A stretch of 64,000 nt of DNA, taken from contig NZ_CP115446.1 of the NCBI RefSeq assembly GCF_027912455.1, positions 1,945,501-2,009,500 of the forward strand, read 5' to 3'. Positions 32,356 through 42,112 of the stretch are shown here, piece after piece. This DNA comes from Aurantiacibacter sp. MUD61. Lineage in GTDB: Bacteria > Pseudomonadota > Alphaproteobacteria > Sphingomonadales > Sphingomonadaceae. Position numbers and translations under genes: made by a program. Below the pieces are notes generated by a model that was not told where the DNA came from, did no database searches, and saw only the letters and a list, made by a program, of their open reading frames with translations. Every line of letters starts with the position of its first letter. Positions within the stretch are counted from its first letter, which is position 1.

Positions 32356-35175
32356 ATGACCGTGCGTTCGACATTTACCGCCAGCTCGCTTGCGATTGCC
32401 GCTGCGCTCGTCCTGCATCCATTTGCGATGGCGCAGGCCCAGGATAACGCGCCGGACGCGCAGCAGGATAGCGACGAGAACGCCGCACAGCCGCCCGAAA
32501 GTGACGAAGACATCAACACCATCCTGGTGCTGGGTGCGAGCCTTGCAGGCCGTGTGGACGCGGCTGAGCCGCCGATCCTTGCTCTCGATGAGGAAGAAAT
32601 CGCAGCCTATGGAGCCGGTTCTATCGCCGAGTTGGTGCAATCGCTTGGCCCCGAATTATCGAGCGGACGCGGCAGCGGGCCGCCGGTGTTCCTCGTCAAT
32701 GGCGTACGCATTTCCTCCTTCCGCGAATTGCGCAGCTATCCGCCCGAAGTGATCGAGCGCACCGAAGTGCTGAGCGAGGAAGTCGCCCAGCAATATGGCT
32801 ATTCGGCTGACCAGCGGGTGGTGAACTTCATCCTGAAGGACAATTTCCAAACTCTCGCGGTGGAATTGGAATACAGCCAGCCGTTCGATGGCGGCTATTC
32901 CGGGAACGAAGTCGAGGCCACTTATCTGCGGATCGATGGGCCAAACCGCATCAATCTCAATGTGGAGGCGGAAGACACCTCTTCATTGACCGAGGGCGAG
33001 CGCGGTATCATCCAGTCGACCGGCGGCGCGCCGGTGCTGGCGAGCGACCCGGATCCGGCGAATTTCCGCACGCTGGTTCCCGACACATCAAGCTATCAAG
33101 CAGACGTAAATTGGACCACGGGCCTTGGTGAAGGCGGCGATTCGCTGTCTCTCAACGCCAGTTACGAGCGGAACAACAGTCTCAGCCTGCAGGGTCTCGA
33201 CAGCGTCACGCTGACCGATCCCAATGGCGAGACGCTGCTCCGCACCTTCAATTCATTGAACCCGCTGGCGGTCGATCGCACAAGCGACAGCTATTCGCTC
33301 GGCGGCGGCATCGCGACGCGCCTCGGGCTGTGGGAGCTCAATCTCACGGCCGATGCCAACCTCACCGATTCTCTCACGCGTATTCAGCAGCGGATCGACA
33401 CGTCCGATCTTGTCACCTCGGCAGCGGACGGAACGCTCCCCCTTGACGCGCCACTTGGCCCCTTCGGCGAGCCGGGTTTCGATGAGGCGGAAAGCACCAC
33501 TTACCGGGTGGCCAGCCTAGCGACTGCGCGCGGTATCCTGCTCGCGCTTCCGGCTGGTGATGTGAACGCGACCCTATCGGCCAATTTCGTCGCCAATGGC
33601 ATCGAAAGCACCGATACCCGCAATCCCGGTGTGGTGACCGATCTCAATCGCCAGCGCTGGCGCGGAGCGGCCAATCTGGCGATACCGCTGACCAGTCGCG
33701 ATGAGGAATTTGGCGGAGCCGTGGGCGATTTCACGCTGAACCTGAACGCCAGCCTGAGCGACGTTTCGGATTTCGGCACGCTGTACAGCCTGTCGGCCGG
33801 TCTGACCTGGGGCATTACCGACACGCTGACGCTGGGCTACAATCGGGAGCTTTCCGAAGAAGCGCCATCGCTCACCCAGCTGGGCTCGCCACAGATCGCG
33901 ACGCCCAACGTGCCGGTGTTCGATATCGTCAACAACGAAACGGTCCTCGCAACGGTGATCTCCGGCGGAAACGATGCGCTGCCCGCGCGGTCGCAGGACG
34001 ATTGGCGCGTCAGCCTGAACTGGCAGATGCCGATCCTCGAACGCGCCACGCTGCGGCTCGAGTATTTCAACAATTCGTCCGAGGATGTGACCGAAGGCTT
34101 CCCGCTGCTGACGCCGGAAATCGAGGCGGCCTTTTCCGACCGTGTAACGCGAGATGGTGCGGGGCAATTGGTCACGCTCGACAATCGCTTTGTGACCTTT
34201 GCCGAACGCGATGTGGAGCGCGTTCGGCTCGGCCTGTTTATGGGCGGTGAAATCAACCCGCGCGGTTCCGACGAAAGCGAGGGCGAGGCGGCTCCGTCTG
34301 GCGAGGGCAGGCGCGATCCGCCTCCCGGAGCGGGTGGCCCCGGCGGCGGCGGCCGTGCCGCGCAGTTCGCAGCCATGCGCGAACGCTTCTGCTCGACCGA
34401 GCCCGATGTCCTGATCGATCTGTTCAATCGCGCTCTCGCGGCGCAGGCTGCGGGTGAAGACCCGCCGCTTGATGAGAATGGTGAGCCGATCAATATCCCG
34501 CCGCAGATGTTGCAGCGACTGGCTGGCGAAGACGGCCAGATCGATCCAGAGCGGTTCGCCAGCGTGCGCGAGCGTATCTGCAGCAGCGGCGGGCCGCCGC
34601 AAGCCGGGCAGGCCGGTGGCCGTCCCAATCGTGGCGGACGGCGCGGCGGTCGCGGATTTAGAGGCGGATTTGGTGGAGGAGACGGACCACCGGTGATCCG
34701 CTGGTTTGCGAATCTCACCTATTCGCTCGAGCTGGAAGACAGCGTGCTGATCGCTCCGGGACTTGATCGCCTCGACCTGCTCGATGGCGATGCTTTGTCT
34801 GGTGGCGGCTCTGCCCGCCATTCGGTCAATTTCCGCAGCGGAGCGTTCTACAATGGCTGGGGGACATTGCTCTTCGCGGATTATCAGGGATCATCGCGCA
34901 TCAACGGCTCCGGACTGCCGGGTAGTACAGACCTGTTCTTCAGCGATAATCTGACAGTGAACTGGCGCGGCTTTGTCGATTTGTCGGAGCGCACCTCGCT
35001 GGTGGAGGCCGCACCTATTCTCGATAATGTGCGCATCTCCGTGGCGATCGATAATCTTTTCGATTCCCGCCAGAGCGTGGTGGACAGCAATGGCGACACT
35101 CCGCTGCGCTACCAGCCGTTCCTCATCGATCCGCGCGGCCGCAGCTTCGGGATAGAGATTCGTAAGTTGTTTTAG
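32356..35175 (+). CDS. TonB-dependent receptor with a glycine/RGG-rich insert
   Basis: 939 residues. Signal peptide MTVRSTFTASSLAIAAALVL to MAQAQ; plug domain at about 55-175 (INTILVLGASLAGRV, IAELVQSLGPELSSGRGSGP, VFLVNGVRISSFRELRSYPP); beta-barrel from about 180 to the C-terminal IEIRKLF. At residues ~640-780 the barrel is interrupted by a low-complexity stretch: Gly/Pro-rich, two similar Cys helices (MRERFCS and VRERICS), and an RGG-type run (PNRGGRRGGRGFRGGFGGG). ATG at 32356 is preceded by AGGG and begins a good signal peptide. Outer membrane; imported ligand unknown. Its stop overlaps the convergent gene by four bases. Confidence 0.88.
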   Translation: MTVRSTFTASSLAIAAALVLHPFAMAQAQDNAPDAQQDSDENAAQPPESDEDINTILVLGASLAGRVDAAEPPILALDEEEIAAYGAGSIAELVQSLGPELSSGRGSGPPVFLVNGVRISSFRELRSYPPEVIERTEVLSEEVAQQYGYSADQRVVNFILKDNFQTLAVELEYSQPFDGGYSGNEVEATYLRIDGPNRINLNVEAEDTSSLTEGERGIIQSTGGAPVLASDPDPANFRTLVPDTSSYQADVNWTTGLGEGGDSLSLNASYERNNSLSLQGLDSVTLTDPNGETLLRTFNSLNPLAVDRTSDSYSLGGGIATRLGLWELNLTADANLTDSLTRIQQRIDTSDLVTSAADGTLPLDAPLGPFGEPGFDEAESTTYRVASLATARGILLALPAGDVNATLSANFVANGIESTDTRNPGVVTDLNRQRWRGAANLAIPLTSRDEEFGGAVGDFTLNLNASLSDVSDFGTLYSLSAGLTWGITDTLTLGYNRELSEEAPSLTQLGSPQIATPNVPVFDIVNNETVLATVISGGNDALPARSQDDWRVSLNWQMPILERATLRLEYFNNSSEDVTEGFPLLTPEIEAAFSDRVTRDGAGQLVTLDNRFVTFAERDVERVRLGLFMGGEINPRGSDESEGEAAPSGEGRRDPPPGAGGPGGGGRAAQFAAMRERFCSTEPDVLIDLFNRALAAQAAGEDPPLDENGEPINIPPQMLQRLAGEDGQIDPERFASVRERICSSGGPPQAGQAGGRPNRGGRRGGRGFRGGFGGGDGPPVIRWFANLTYSLELEDSVLIAPGLDRLDLLDGDALSGGGSARHSVNFRSGAFYNGWGTLLFADYQGSSRINGSGLPGSTDLFFSDNLTVNWRGFVDLSERTSLVEAAPILDNVRISVAIDNLFDSRQSVVDSNGDTPLRYQPFLIDPRGRSFGIEIRKLF

Positions 35176-36353
35176 AGAGCTTGGGCAGCAGCGTAGCCGC
35201 TCGCCCATGCCCACTGGAAGTTATACCCACCAAGCCATCCCGTCACGTCCACCGCTTCACCGATGGCGTAGAGGCCGGGCACTTTCTTGGCCTCCATCGT
35301 CTTAGACGAAAGCTCGGAAGTCGAAATCCCGCCCGCCGTCACCTCTGCCTTGGCAAAGCCTTCGCTGCCATTCGGGTTAAAGCGCCAGTTTGCGAGGCGC
35401 TCCTCTGCTGCGCGCAGTGTCTTGTCCGGCACATTGCCCAGATCTCCGTCGATCCCGATCTGATCCGCGAGCACATCGGCCAGCCTGTCGGGCAGTTCGT
35501 CCCTTAAGATCGAGCGGAATCGCGCGGACGGCGTCTCGCGCTTTGCATCGAGCAGCCAGCCCTGCGGCTTGTCCGGCAGGAAGCGGATCGCGACCGGATC
35601 GCCATGCTTCCAATAGCTGGAAATTTGCAGGACGGAGGGACCTGACAGTCCGCGATGGGTGAACAGCGCAGCTTCGCGGAATTTGGTTTTGCCCGCCGCC
35701 GCCTCGACATCCGCGGAAACGCCCGAAAGTTCGCGAAACAGCACCTCTTCGCCGCCCAGCGTCAGTGGCACGAGAGCAGGGCGCGGCTCGACGATTTTGA
35801 GGCCGAACTGGCGCGCCAGCCCATAGGCGAAATCGCTCGCGCCCATTTTGGGGATGCTCGGCCCGCCGGTGGCGATGACGAGGGCGGGCGCGAAGAATGT
35901 GCTGTATTGCGTGGTGACGCGATAGGTCTCGCCATCGCGCGACACCTCGGACACTTCTTCATTGCAGCGGATCGTCACAGTGCCGGGACCGGCGTTGCAT
36001 TCCTCCAGCAGCATATCGACGATCTGGCGCGAGGAGCCATCGCAAAACAGCTGGCCCAGCGTTTTCTCATGCCACGCGATGCCGTGCTTCTCTACCAGAT
36101 CGAGGAAATCGCGCGATGTGTACCGGCTGAGCGCACTCTTGGCGAAATGTGGATTGGCGCTCAGATAATTGGCCGGACCCGCGCCGATATTGGTGAAATT
36201 GCAGCGCCCGCCGCCCGAAATCAGGATTTTCTTCCCGACCTTCTCGCTCTTTTCGAGCACCAGGACATTGCGGCCGCGCTGCCCGGCAATCGCCGCGCAG
36301 AACAGCCCTGCAGCCCCGCCGCCGAGGATGATGGCATCGAAGGTGTCGCTCAT
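35172..36353 (-). CDS. YhiN/HI0933 (BaiN-like) family flavoprotein
   Basis: 393 residues. N-terminal FAD-binding DAIILGGGAAGLFCAAIAGQ, then VGKKILISGGGRCNFTNIGA, a mid-domain VIATGGPSIPKMGASDFAYG and the C-terminal LYAIGEAVDVTGWLGGYNFQ with WAWASGYAAAQAL. These define the HI0933/YhiN family of NAD(P)/FAD-dependent oxidoreductases, of generally unknown substrate (BaiN acts on bile acids in gut bacteria). ATG at 36353 lies four bases after the permease stop, so the two are likely co-transcribed. Confidence 0.92.
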   Translation of the reverse strand: MSDTFDAIILGGGAAGLFCAAIAGQRGRNVLVLEKSEKVGKKILISGGGRCNFTNIGAGPANYLSANPHFAKSALSRYTSRDFLDLVEKHGIAWHEKTLGQLFCDGSSRQIVDMLLEECNAGPGTVTIRCNEEVSEVSRDGETYRVTTQYSTFFAPALVIATGGPSIPKMGASDFAYGLARQFGLKIVEPRPALVPLTLGGEEVLFRELSGVSADVEAAAGKTKFREAALFTHRGLSGPSVLQISSYWKHGDPVAIRFLPDKPQGWLLDAKRETPSARFRSILRDELPDRLADVLADQIGIDGDLGNVPDKTLRAAEERLANWRFNPNGSEGFAKAEVTAGGISTSELSSKTMEAKKVPGLYAIGEAVDVTGWLGGYNFQWAWASGYAAAQAL

Positions 36354-36357
36354 GGCA

Positions 36358-37656
36358 TCAGTCTGCGGTCTGCACCGCTCCGCCATCGCTGCCGCGTCGG
36401 GCGATGAAGTAAAGAACGGTGCCAGCGACCAGCAAGACGGCGAACATCTGCCATGCCTCAATATTCGCGTGGCTGGCGATCCACGCTGCGGCGATGAACG
36501 CCAGCACGGCGACTATCGCATGGAGCGGGTTAAGCGCGCCTTCGCGCTTCTCGATCACCGGCAGCGCAGCAGCGGTGATGGCATAGGTGAGCAGGCGGCA
36601 CAGCGTGCTCGCGGCGGCCAGCGCGATAAATCCGTCCCATACCGCGAATGCTGCGGAGAAAATTCCGTAGAACACAATGGAATTGGCAGGCGTCTTGTGG
36701 CGGTCGCTGATTTTGGCGAACCACGCGGGCAGCATGTTCTGCCGCGCCATGCCGTAAGCCATGCGCGGTACAATGATCAGTCCGCCAAAACTGTTCGCCG
36801 CGATGGAGAAGCCTGCGCACAGCACGATCATCAGGGCGCCCCATTCGCCCAGTGCCACATCCGCTGCGCCAGCGAGCGCGCTCACATCGGCATCGGGAGC
36901 AGGGGCGATGGTCTGGTATGCCCAAATGATAATCGCGTAGAGGATCGTCACGCCTGCGAGCACCGTCACCAGCACGCGGGGAATATCGCGCTTCGGGTCG
37001 CGCACTTCGCCCGCGGGGACGGTCACTCCTTCAAAGCCGATAAAGGCGTAGAACAGCAGCAGGACAATGGACTCGACTTCACTAAACTGCGGCAGCACGA
37101 TCGCTGGCGAAGTGAAACTGCCGAATACTGCAGCGAGTACCAGCACGCCCAGCGGCACCAGCTTGAGCGCCGTCAGCCCGCCGAGCGTATTCACCGATTG
37201 GCGCATGGAAAACAGGTTGATCGCGGTGAAAACCAGAATTGTAATCACGACGACGACAGTAGCGACGGTCACATCCTCCAGCGCCGGAAAAATCGCGGCA
37301 AAATAGGCGACCATGACATGCGTGTTGGCCGCCATCGCTACCATGCCGGACGCGTAACGCCCCCAGCCTGCCTGAAAGCCGACGAAACTGCCGAAAGCCG
37401 TTTTGCCGTAAAGGATCGGTCCGCCGGTCTCGTCGAAACGGGCAGAAAGCCATGCGAAAACGAGGATCAACGGCAGAAAGATAATTCCGCCGATCAGCAT
37501 CATCATCGGTGCGAAACTGCCGACAGCCGCGAACAGAACCGCAGGCAGCGCAAAAATTCCGCTGCCGATCATTCCGTTCAGCTGGAAAAGGGACGAGCCC
37601 CAGAAGCCGACGGTGCGCGGCGGTGCCGAGGTGGTGCTGGGTTCAATGCCTGCCAT
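36358..37656 (-). CDS. APC-family amino acid permease
   Basis: 432 residues and about twelve membrane helices. FWGSSLFQLNGMIGSGIFAL is the unwound TM1 substrate-binding motif of APC transporters; VLLLFYAFIGFEGVTVPAGE with VRDPKRDIPR is the TM6-loop signature. ATG at 37656 is chosen over a TTG seven codons upstream. It diverges from uvrC and precedes the flavoprotein gene by four bases. Substrate not determinable; amino acid or amine import or exchange is likely. Confidence 0.9.
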   Translation of the reverse strand: MAGIEPSTTSAPPRTVGFWGSSLFQLNGMIGSGIFALPAVLFAAVGSFAPMMMLIGGIIFLPLILVFAWLSARFDETGGPILYGKTAFGSFVGFQAGWGRYASGMVAMAANTHVMVAYFAAIFPALEDVTVATVVVVITILVFTAINLFSMRQSVNTLGGLTALKLVPLGVLVLAAVFGSFTSPAIVLPQFSEVESIVLLLFYAFIGFEGVTVPAGEVRDPKRDIPRVLVTVLAGVTILYAIIIWAYQTIAPAPDADVSALAGAADVALGEWGALMIVLCAGFSIAANSFGGLIIVPRMAYGMARQNMLPAWFAKISDRHKTPANSIVFYGIFSAAFAVWDGFIALAAASTLCRLLTYAITAAALPVIEKREGALNPLHAIVAVLAFIAAAWIASHANIEAWQMFAVLLVAGTVLYFIARRGSDGGAVQTAD

Positions 37657-37732
37657 GGCGAAAACTCGTGCCTGCAAAGCCGCGTTGACGCAAGCAATTG
37701 AGAATTGCGCATCCCCCGCCTATCTCCCTTGC

Positions 37733-39691
37733 ATGAGCCGCAGCGACGCCGGATCCCCGCCCAATCCCCATGGTGCCGAACGCTTCAACGAGGAGCGCGC
37801 GGCTTATACCGTCAAAGGTGGTGGCAAAGGAGGCGCTCAGCCCGATCTGGAAGCCGGTGTGGGTGCGATCAGGGAAGTTGTGGCGACGCTCAAACCCAAG
37901 CCCGGCGTATATCGCATGCTCGATGCGCGCGGCGATGTGCTTTACGTCGGCAAAGCGCGCAGCCTGAAGGCGCGCGTGGCGAACTACACGCAGATCAAGG
38001 GGCTGACGAACCGTCTCCAGCGCATGGTCAGCCAGACGCGCGGCATGGAAATCGTCACTACCAATTCGGAGGCAGAGGCGCTGCTGCTCGAAGCGCAGTT
38101 CATCAAGAGATTTCGCCCACCTTACAATGTCTTGCTGCGCGATGATAAGAGCTTTCCTTTCATCCTTTTGCGCGAAGGGCACGACTATCCGCGCATCATG
38201 AAACATCGCGGCGCGCGCCGGGCGAAGGGGAGCTATTACGGGCCGTTTGCGAGTGCGGGTTCGGTCAACACCACGATCAATGCACTGCAAAAACTCTTCC
38301 TGCTGCGGAGCTGCACCGACACGTTCTTCGAACGGCGCGAGCGGCCATGCCTGCTTTACCAGATCAAGCGCTGCTCGGCTCCTTGCGTCGGTCGCATCGA
38401 CCAGGAGGGCTATGACGAGCTGATCCGGCAAGCGAAGGATTTCCTCGGCGGGAAGTCTGGCGCTGTGCAGGCCAAGATCGAAAAGCAGATGGCGGAGGCA
38501 GCCGAAGCGCTCGACTTCGAAACTGCGGCTTTGCTGCGCGACAGGCTGCGGGCGGCGACGTTTATTCAGGGCTCGCAAGCCATCAATGCAGAAGGTGTCG
38601 GCGACGCCGACGTGTTCGCGCTTCACGCCAAGGGCGGCCAGATCGGCATCCAGGCCTTCTTCATGCGGGGAGGCCAGAATTGGGGCCATCGCGCCTTCTT
38701 CCCCAAAAACATCAAGGACACTGAAGAGGTAGAGGTGCTCGCCAACGTGCTGCTGCAATTCTACGAAGAGGTGCCGCCGCCGCCGACCATCCTCGTCGAC
38801 CGGGATTTGCCCGAGCGCGAATTGCTGGAGGAGGCGTTTTGCGAACTGGCGGGGCGCAAGGTGAGCATTTCCGTCCCGCAACGCGGCGATCGGCGCAAAC
38901 TGCTGGAGCAGGCCAAACGCAACGCTGTCGAAGCGCTGGACCGGCGCCTCGCCGAAAGCGGTACGCAGGCGAAAATCATGCGCGAAATGGCGGAATTTCT
39001 TGAGCTTCCCGAAGTGCCCGCGCGGATCGAAGTCTACGACAACTCGCACATCCAGGGCGCGAAAGCGGTGGGCGCAATGGTAGTCGCGGGGCCGGAAGGC
39101 TTCATCAAAAACCAGTATCGCAAATTCAACATCAAGTCGGCGCAGACGAATGACGATTTCGGCATGATGCGCGAAGTGATGGAGCGCCGTTTCAGCCGCG
39201 CGATGAAGGAAGATCCCGATCGCGAGAAGGCGGGGGTGTGGCCCGATCTCGTACTGATCGATGGCGGCAAGGGACAGATGTCTTCCGTGTGCGATACGCT
39301 GGCAGAACTGGGCATCGAGGACGTGCCGCTGATCGCCATCTCCAAGGGTCCGCATCATGGCCGAGAGGGGCGCGAGGTATTCCACTTCCCCGATGGCCGG
39401 GAAAAGACGCTGCCGACCAACTCGCCTGTGCTGTTCTACCTCCAGCGCCTGCGGGACGAGGTTCACCGCTATGTCATCGGTGCGCATAGGGCGAAGCGCA
39501 GCAAGGCGATCACCGCATCACCGCTCGACGAAATTCCCGGCATCGGTCCCGCCAGAAAGCGCGCGCTGCTGCTGCATTTCGGCACGGCAAGCAAAGTTCG
39601 CGCAGCGGCGCTGGAAGATCTACAGCGCGTGCCCGGTGTCAGCGACAGCGTGGCGCGTAAAATATATGATTTCTATCACGCGAGCGGCTAG
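37733..39691 (+). CDS. uvrC: Excinuclease ABC subunit C
   Basis: 652 residues. N-terminal GIY-YIG nuclease (GVYRMLDARGDVLYVGKARS), Cys-rich motif RRERPCLLYQIKRCSAPCVG, UVR domain (IEKQMAEAAEALDFETAALL), RNase H-like endonuclease (ARIEVYDNSHIQGAKAVGAM, DLVLIDGGKGQ) and C-terminal double HhH (IPGIGPARKRALLLHFGTAS). Makes both incisions in nucleotide-excision repair. The ATG at 37733 gives a slightly extended alphaproteobacterial N-terminus (about 60 residues before GIY-YIG). Confidence 0.97.
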   Translation: MSRSDAGSPPNPHGAERFNEERAAYTVKGGGKGGAQPDLEAGVGAIREVVATLKPKPGVYRMLDARGDVLYVGKARSLKARVANYTQIKGLTNRLQRMVSQTRGMEIVTTNSEAEALLLEAQFIKRFRPPYNVLLRDDKSFPFILLREGHDYPRIMKHRGARRAKGSYYGPFASAGSVNTTINALQKLFLLRSCTDTFFERRERPCLLYQIKRCSAPCVGRIDQEGYDELIRQAKDFLGGKSGAVQAKIEKQMAEAAEALDFETAALLRDRLRAATFIQGSQAINAEGVGDADVFALHAKGGQIGIQAFFMRGGQNWGHRAFFPKNIKDTEEVEVLANVLLQFYEEVPPPPTILVDRDLPERELLEEAFCELAGRKVSISVPQRGDRRKLLEQAKRNAVEALDRRLAESGTQAKIMREMAEFLELPEVPARIEVYDNSHIQGAKAVGAMVVAGPEGFIKNQYRKFNIKSAQTNDDFGMMREVMERRFSRAMKEDPDREKAGVWPDLVLIDGGKGQMSSVCDTLAELGIEDVPLIAISKGPHHGREGREVFHFPDGREKTLPTNSPVLFYLQRLRDEVHRYVIGAHRAKRSKAITASPLDEIPGIGPARKRALLLHFGTASKVRAAALEDLQRVPGVSDSVARKIYDFYHASG

Positions 39692-39698
39692 CGGTAGC

Positions 39699-40439
39699 TC
39701 ACTCTGTGGTGGGTGACCCTTGGCGGGCACGCATCCGCCTTTCCTGGAAAGCGAAGCGTGCGGCCTTGCCGACATCACCCTGGAAGCTTGAATTGACGAT
39801 GCCGCCTACGGCCGATCCTACAACGGGAACGATCATTCCTGCGCGTTTCCGAAACGAGGCGAAAGCGATTGCGCGCGATACGCGTTCGATAATCTGGTCC
39901 ACAACCGGTACGATCTCTTCGTGATCGGCGGCTACCAGTTCGCCATCCGGGCCAATCGAGGCTTCGAGCGCGGCGATGCGTTCCCGGCGTAAATCCGGGT
40001 CGTCCAGCGCGGACAATTCCAGAATCTGCATGCGGAACAGTTTTTCCTGCGGCCCTTCGCCGCCATAGCCATAGGCACGGCCGGTATCGCGAATTGTCCG
40101 CAAGGCAATGGCGATGGTCGCTGGAATGTCGAGGCTCATCGTCATGACCCCGCCGAAGCCTGCCGCAACGCCGGTACTTCCGCTGATGCCGCGGGCCGCT
40201 CGCGAAACGCGCTTGGCCGCTTCGCGCGCGGCCGCAATGTCAGTCGGATCGTGATCGAATTTGACGAGTTGCGGTGCGCCGACAGCTGCATCGACGCCTT
40301 TCAGCACTCCTTCAACCAGCGATTTGGGCACGACCGATGCCACCGCTTTGCCGAACGGGTGGGTTAGTCGTTCTATCCCACGTCCGAGCCATGAGGGCTT
40401 GCTATTGCGAAATTGCGCCTGCTGTTTTTCGAAGTTCAT
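39699..40439 (-). CDS. EcsC family protein
   Basis: 246 residues. GKAVASVVPKSLVEGVLKGV, GISGSTGVAAGFGGVMTMSL and the later GSAVGGIVNSSFQGDVGKAA, RFAFQERRM match the EcsC family, whose molecular role is unknown (named after a gene next to an ABC exporter in Bacillus). Two weakly hydrophobic Gly-rich segments are seen. ATG at 40439 is 40 bases after the serine hydrolase stop. Last gene of the minus-strand run 45120 to 39699. Confidence 0.88.
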   Translation of the reverse strand: MNFEKQQAQFRNSKPSWLGRGIERLTHPFGKAVASVVPKSLVEGVLKGVDAAVGAPQLVKFDHDPTDIAAAREAAKRVSRAARGISGSTGVAAGFGGVMTMSLDIPATIAIALRTIRDTGRAYGYGGEGPQEKLFRMQILELSALDDPDLRRERIAALEASIGPDGELVAADHEEIVPVVDQIIERVSRAIAFASFRKRAGMIVPVVGSAVGGIVNSSFQGDVGKAARFAFQERRMRARQGSPTTE

Positions 40440-40479
40440 AAAAGGTGAACACTCGACGACGGTAGGATGTTCCGCGCAA

Positions 40480-42090
40480 TTAGTTGACCCGCTCCAGCCG
40501 CAGGTCGTGGAAATCATAGCTGAAATCGGTCAGGTCGGAGATCGCCTGCATGGTCACCAGCGTTACCTCGCCATCTTCCACCGTGAAGTCGACGAAGGCG
40601 TCTGCCTTCAGCGAGCTGTCTGGCCAGAAGGCGGCGAACCGGTTGCCATCGTAGTGAGTCAGCGCGCCGTCGAGCACTTCGCTGCGGCCCATGTCGATAT
40701 ACAGATTGCCATCTTCGGTCTGCGAGATGACTACATCGCCGTACCACGGATCGCGATAGGTGCCGGTGTAGGCCGATAGGGGCAATGTATGCGGCTGGGC
40801 TGCTTCGGGTGCCACAAGACCGGTGGATATCTGTTCGACCCCGCGTGCTTCAGCCGCGGCAAAGGCAGCGCCCCAATCGCCGATGAAGTCGTTTTCGGGT
40901 GCTCCCACCAATGCGCTAGCGATATGGTAGTTGAAGGTGCTCGCTGCGCCGCGATAATCGTTTGTCGCGGAGAAAATCACCGCGTCATATTCGGGCAGGA
41001 TCAGGAAGTTGCTCACCACGCCGGGCGCACCGCCGCCATGGCCGACCGCCAGCGTGCCTTCGAAATCGTGAATGCTCCAGCCGAGCGCATACATCGCGAG
41101 ATTGGTGGAGCCTGAGGCGCGCAATCCGCCGCGCGGCCTTTGCGGGGTGACGCCCTGCCACAGTTCGCGTGCCTGGCCTTCGCTGATCAGGCGAACGCCA
41201 TCAGCGGTAACACCGCCGTCGAGCCAGAACTGACCCCATTCCATCATTTCGCCGGCTGGGCACCACAATCCGCCAGCCGCTGCCCAGGTGGTCGAGAAAT
41301 CAATGCGCGGATCGGTCGGCACGCCATCCTCCGCACCGGCAGCGCGTTCATGCCCGGTAACGACAGGAGCGCTGGCAGGGATCAGCGGCTTGTCGGCTGC
41401 GCACTGATCCATGCCCACAGGAAGCAGGATTTCCTGCGTGACGAAATCGGTCCAGCTCTGCCCGGAGACGCGCGCCACGATTTCGCCCGCCACGATGTAG
41501 AGGAGGTTGTCATAGGCATATTCGCTGCGAAAACCGCTGCTGGGGCGAAGGTGCTGCAGCGCGGCGATGACATCATCAGGCTCGGCATTGCCATCGGGCC
41601 AGATCAGCAGGTCACCCGCACCCAGCGGCAGACCGGAGCGATGCGTGAGGGCATCGCGCACGGTGAAGTTCGCGCTCACCCACGGATCCCACATGGCGAA
41701 TTCCGGTATGTAGGTGCGGATCGGAGCGTCCCATTCCACCTCGCCACGATCGACAAGAATGGCGAGGGCGGTGGTGGTGAAAGCCTTGGAGATCGAGGCG
41801 ATCGGGAACAGCATGTCCTCTGTAACCGGGCGGTTCGTGCCTTCTTCGGCGAGCCCTGCGGCGCCAAGATAGACGAGTTCTCCATCTACCTGCACAGCGG
41901 CGACCATCCCGGTGGAATCGTAAGCTGCCATTGTCCGCTGCATGGCGAGATCGAAATCGGGCGCGGGCACGACTTCCGCGCCGGCAACGGCCATTTCGAC
42001 AGGAGCATTCGCTGCAGGGCTATCCGGCGTATGCGCGCATCCGGAGAGCACTGTCAGCAGGGTGAGCGCACTGATCGCGGGCTTCAACAT
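40480..42090 (-). CDS. Serine hydrolase lipoprotein (beta-lactamase class C / esterase-like)
   Basis: 536 residues. Lipobox LSGC with Cys18, so probably attached to a membrane facing the periplasm. The penicillin-binding fold is complete: Ser99-x-x-Lys102 (ASISKAFTTTALAILVDRG), Tyr193-x-Asn195 (SEYAYDNLLYIVAGEIV) and the third box HGGGAPGVVSN in place of KTG. A C-terminal ~110-residue DUF3471-like beta domain follows (LSAYTGTYRDPWYGDVVISQ). Such proteins are usually esterases or peptidases rather than drug-inactivating beta-lactamases. Located 22 bases after tesB. Confidence 0.9.
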   Translation of the reverse strand: MLKPAISALTLLTVLSGCAHTPDSPAANAPVEMAVAGAEVVPAPDFDLAMQRTMAAYDSTGMVAAVQVDGELVYLGAAGLAEEGTNRPVTEDMLFPIASISKAFTTTALAILVDRGEVEWDAPIRTYIPEFAMWDPWVSANFTVRDALTHRSGLPLGAGDLLIWPDGNAEPDDVIAALQHLRPSSGFRSEYAYDNLLYIVAGEIVARVSGQSWTDFVTQEILLPVGMDQCAADKPLIPASAPVVTGHERAAGAEDGVPTDPRIDFSTTWAAAGGLWCPAGEMMEWGQFWLDGGVTADGVRLISEGQARELWQGVTPQRPRGGLRASGSTNLAMYALGWSIHDFEGTLAVGHGGGAPGVVSNFLILPEYDAVIFSATNDYRGAASTFNYHIASALVGAPENDFIGDWGAAFAAAEARGVEQISTGLVAPEAAQPHTLPLSAYTGTYRDPWYGDVVISQTEDGNLYIDMGRSEVLDGALTHYDGNRFAAFWPDSSLKADAFVDFTVEDGEVTLVTMQAISDLTDFSYDFHDLRLERVN

Positions 42091-42112
42091 GATACTCTCC
42101 TAATGATGCTAT

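Noticed and set aside
40480-42090. Drug-inactivating class C beta-lactamase
   Set aside because: The fold is present, but the HGGG third box, lipobox and C-terminal DUF3471-like domain fit the broader esterase/peptidase-type family better.
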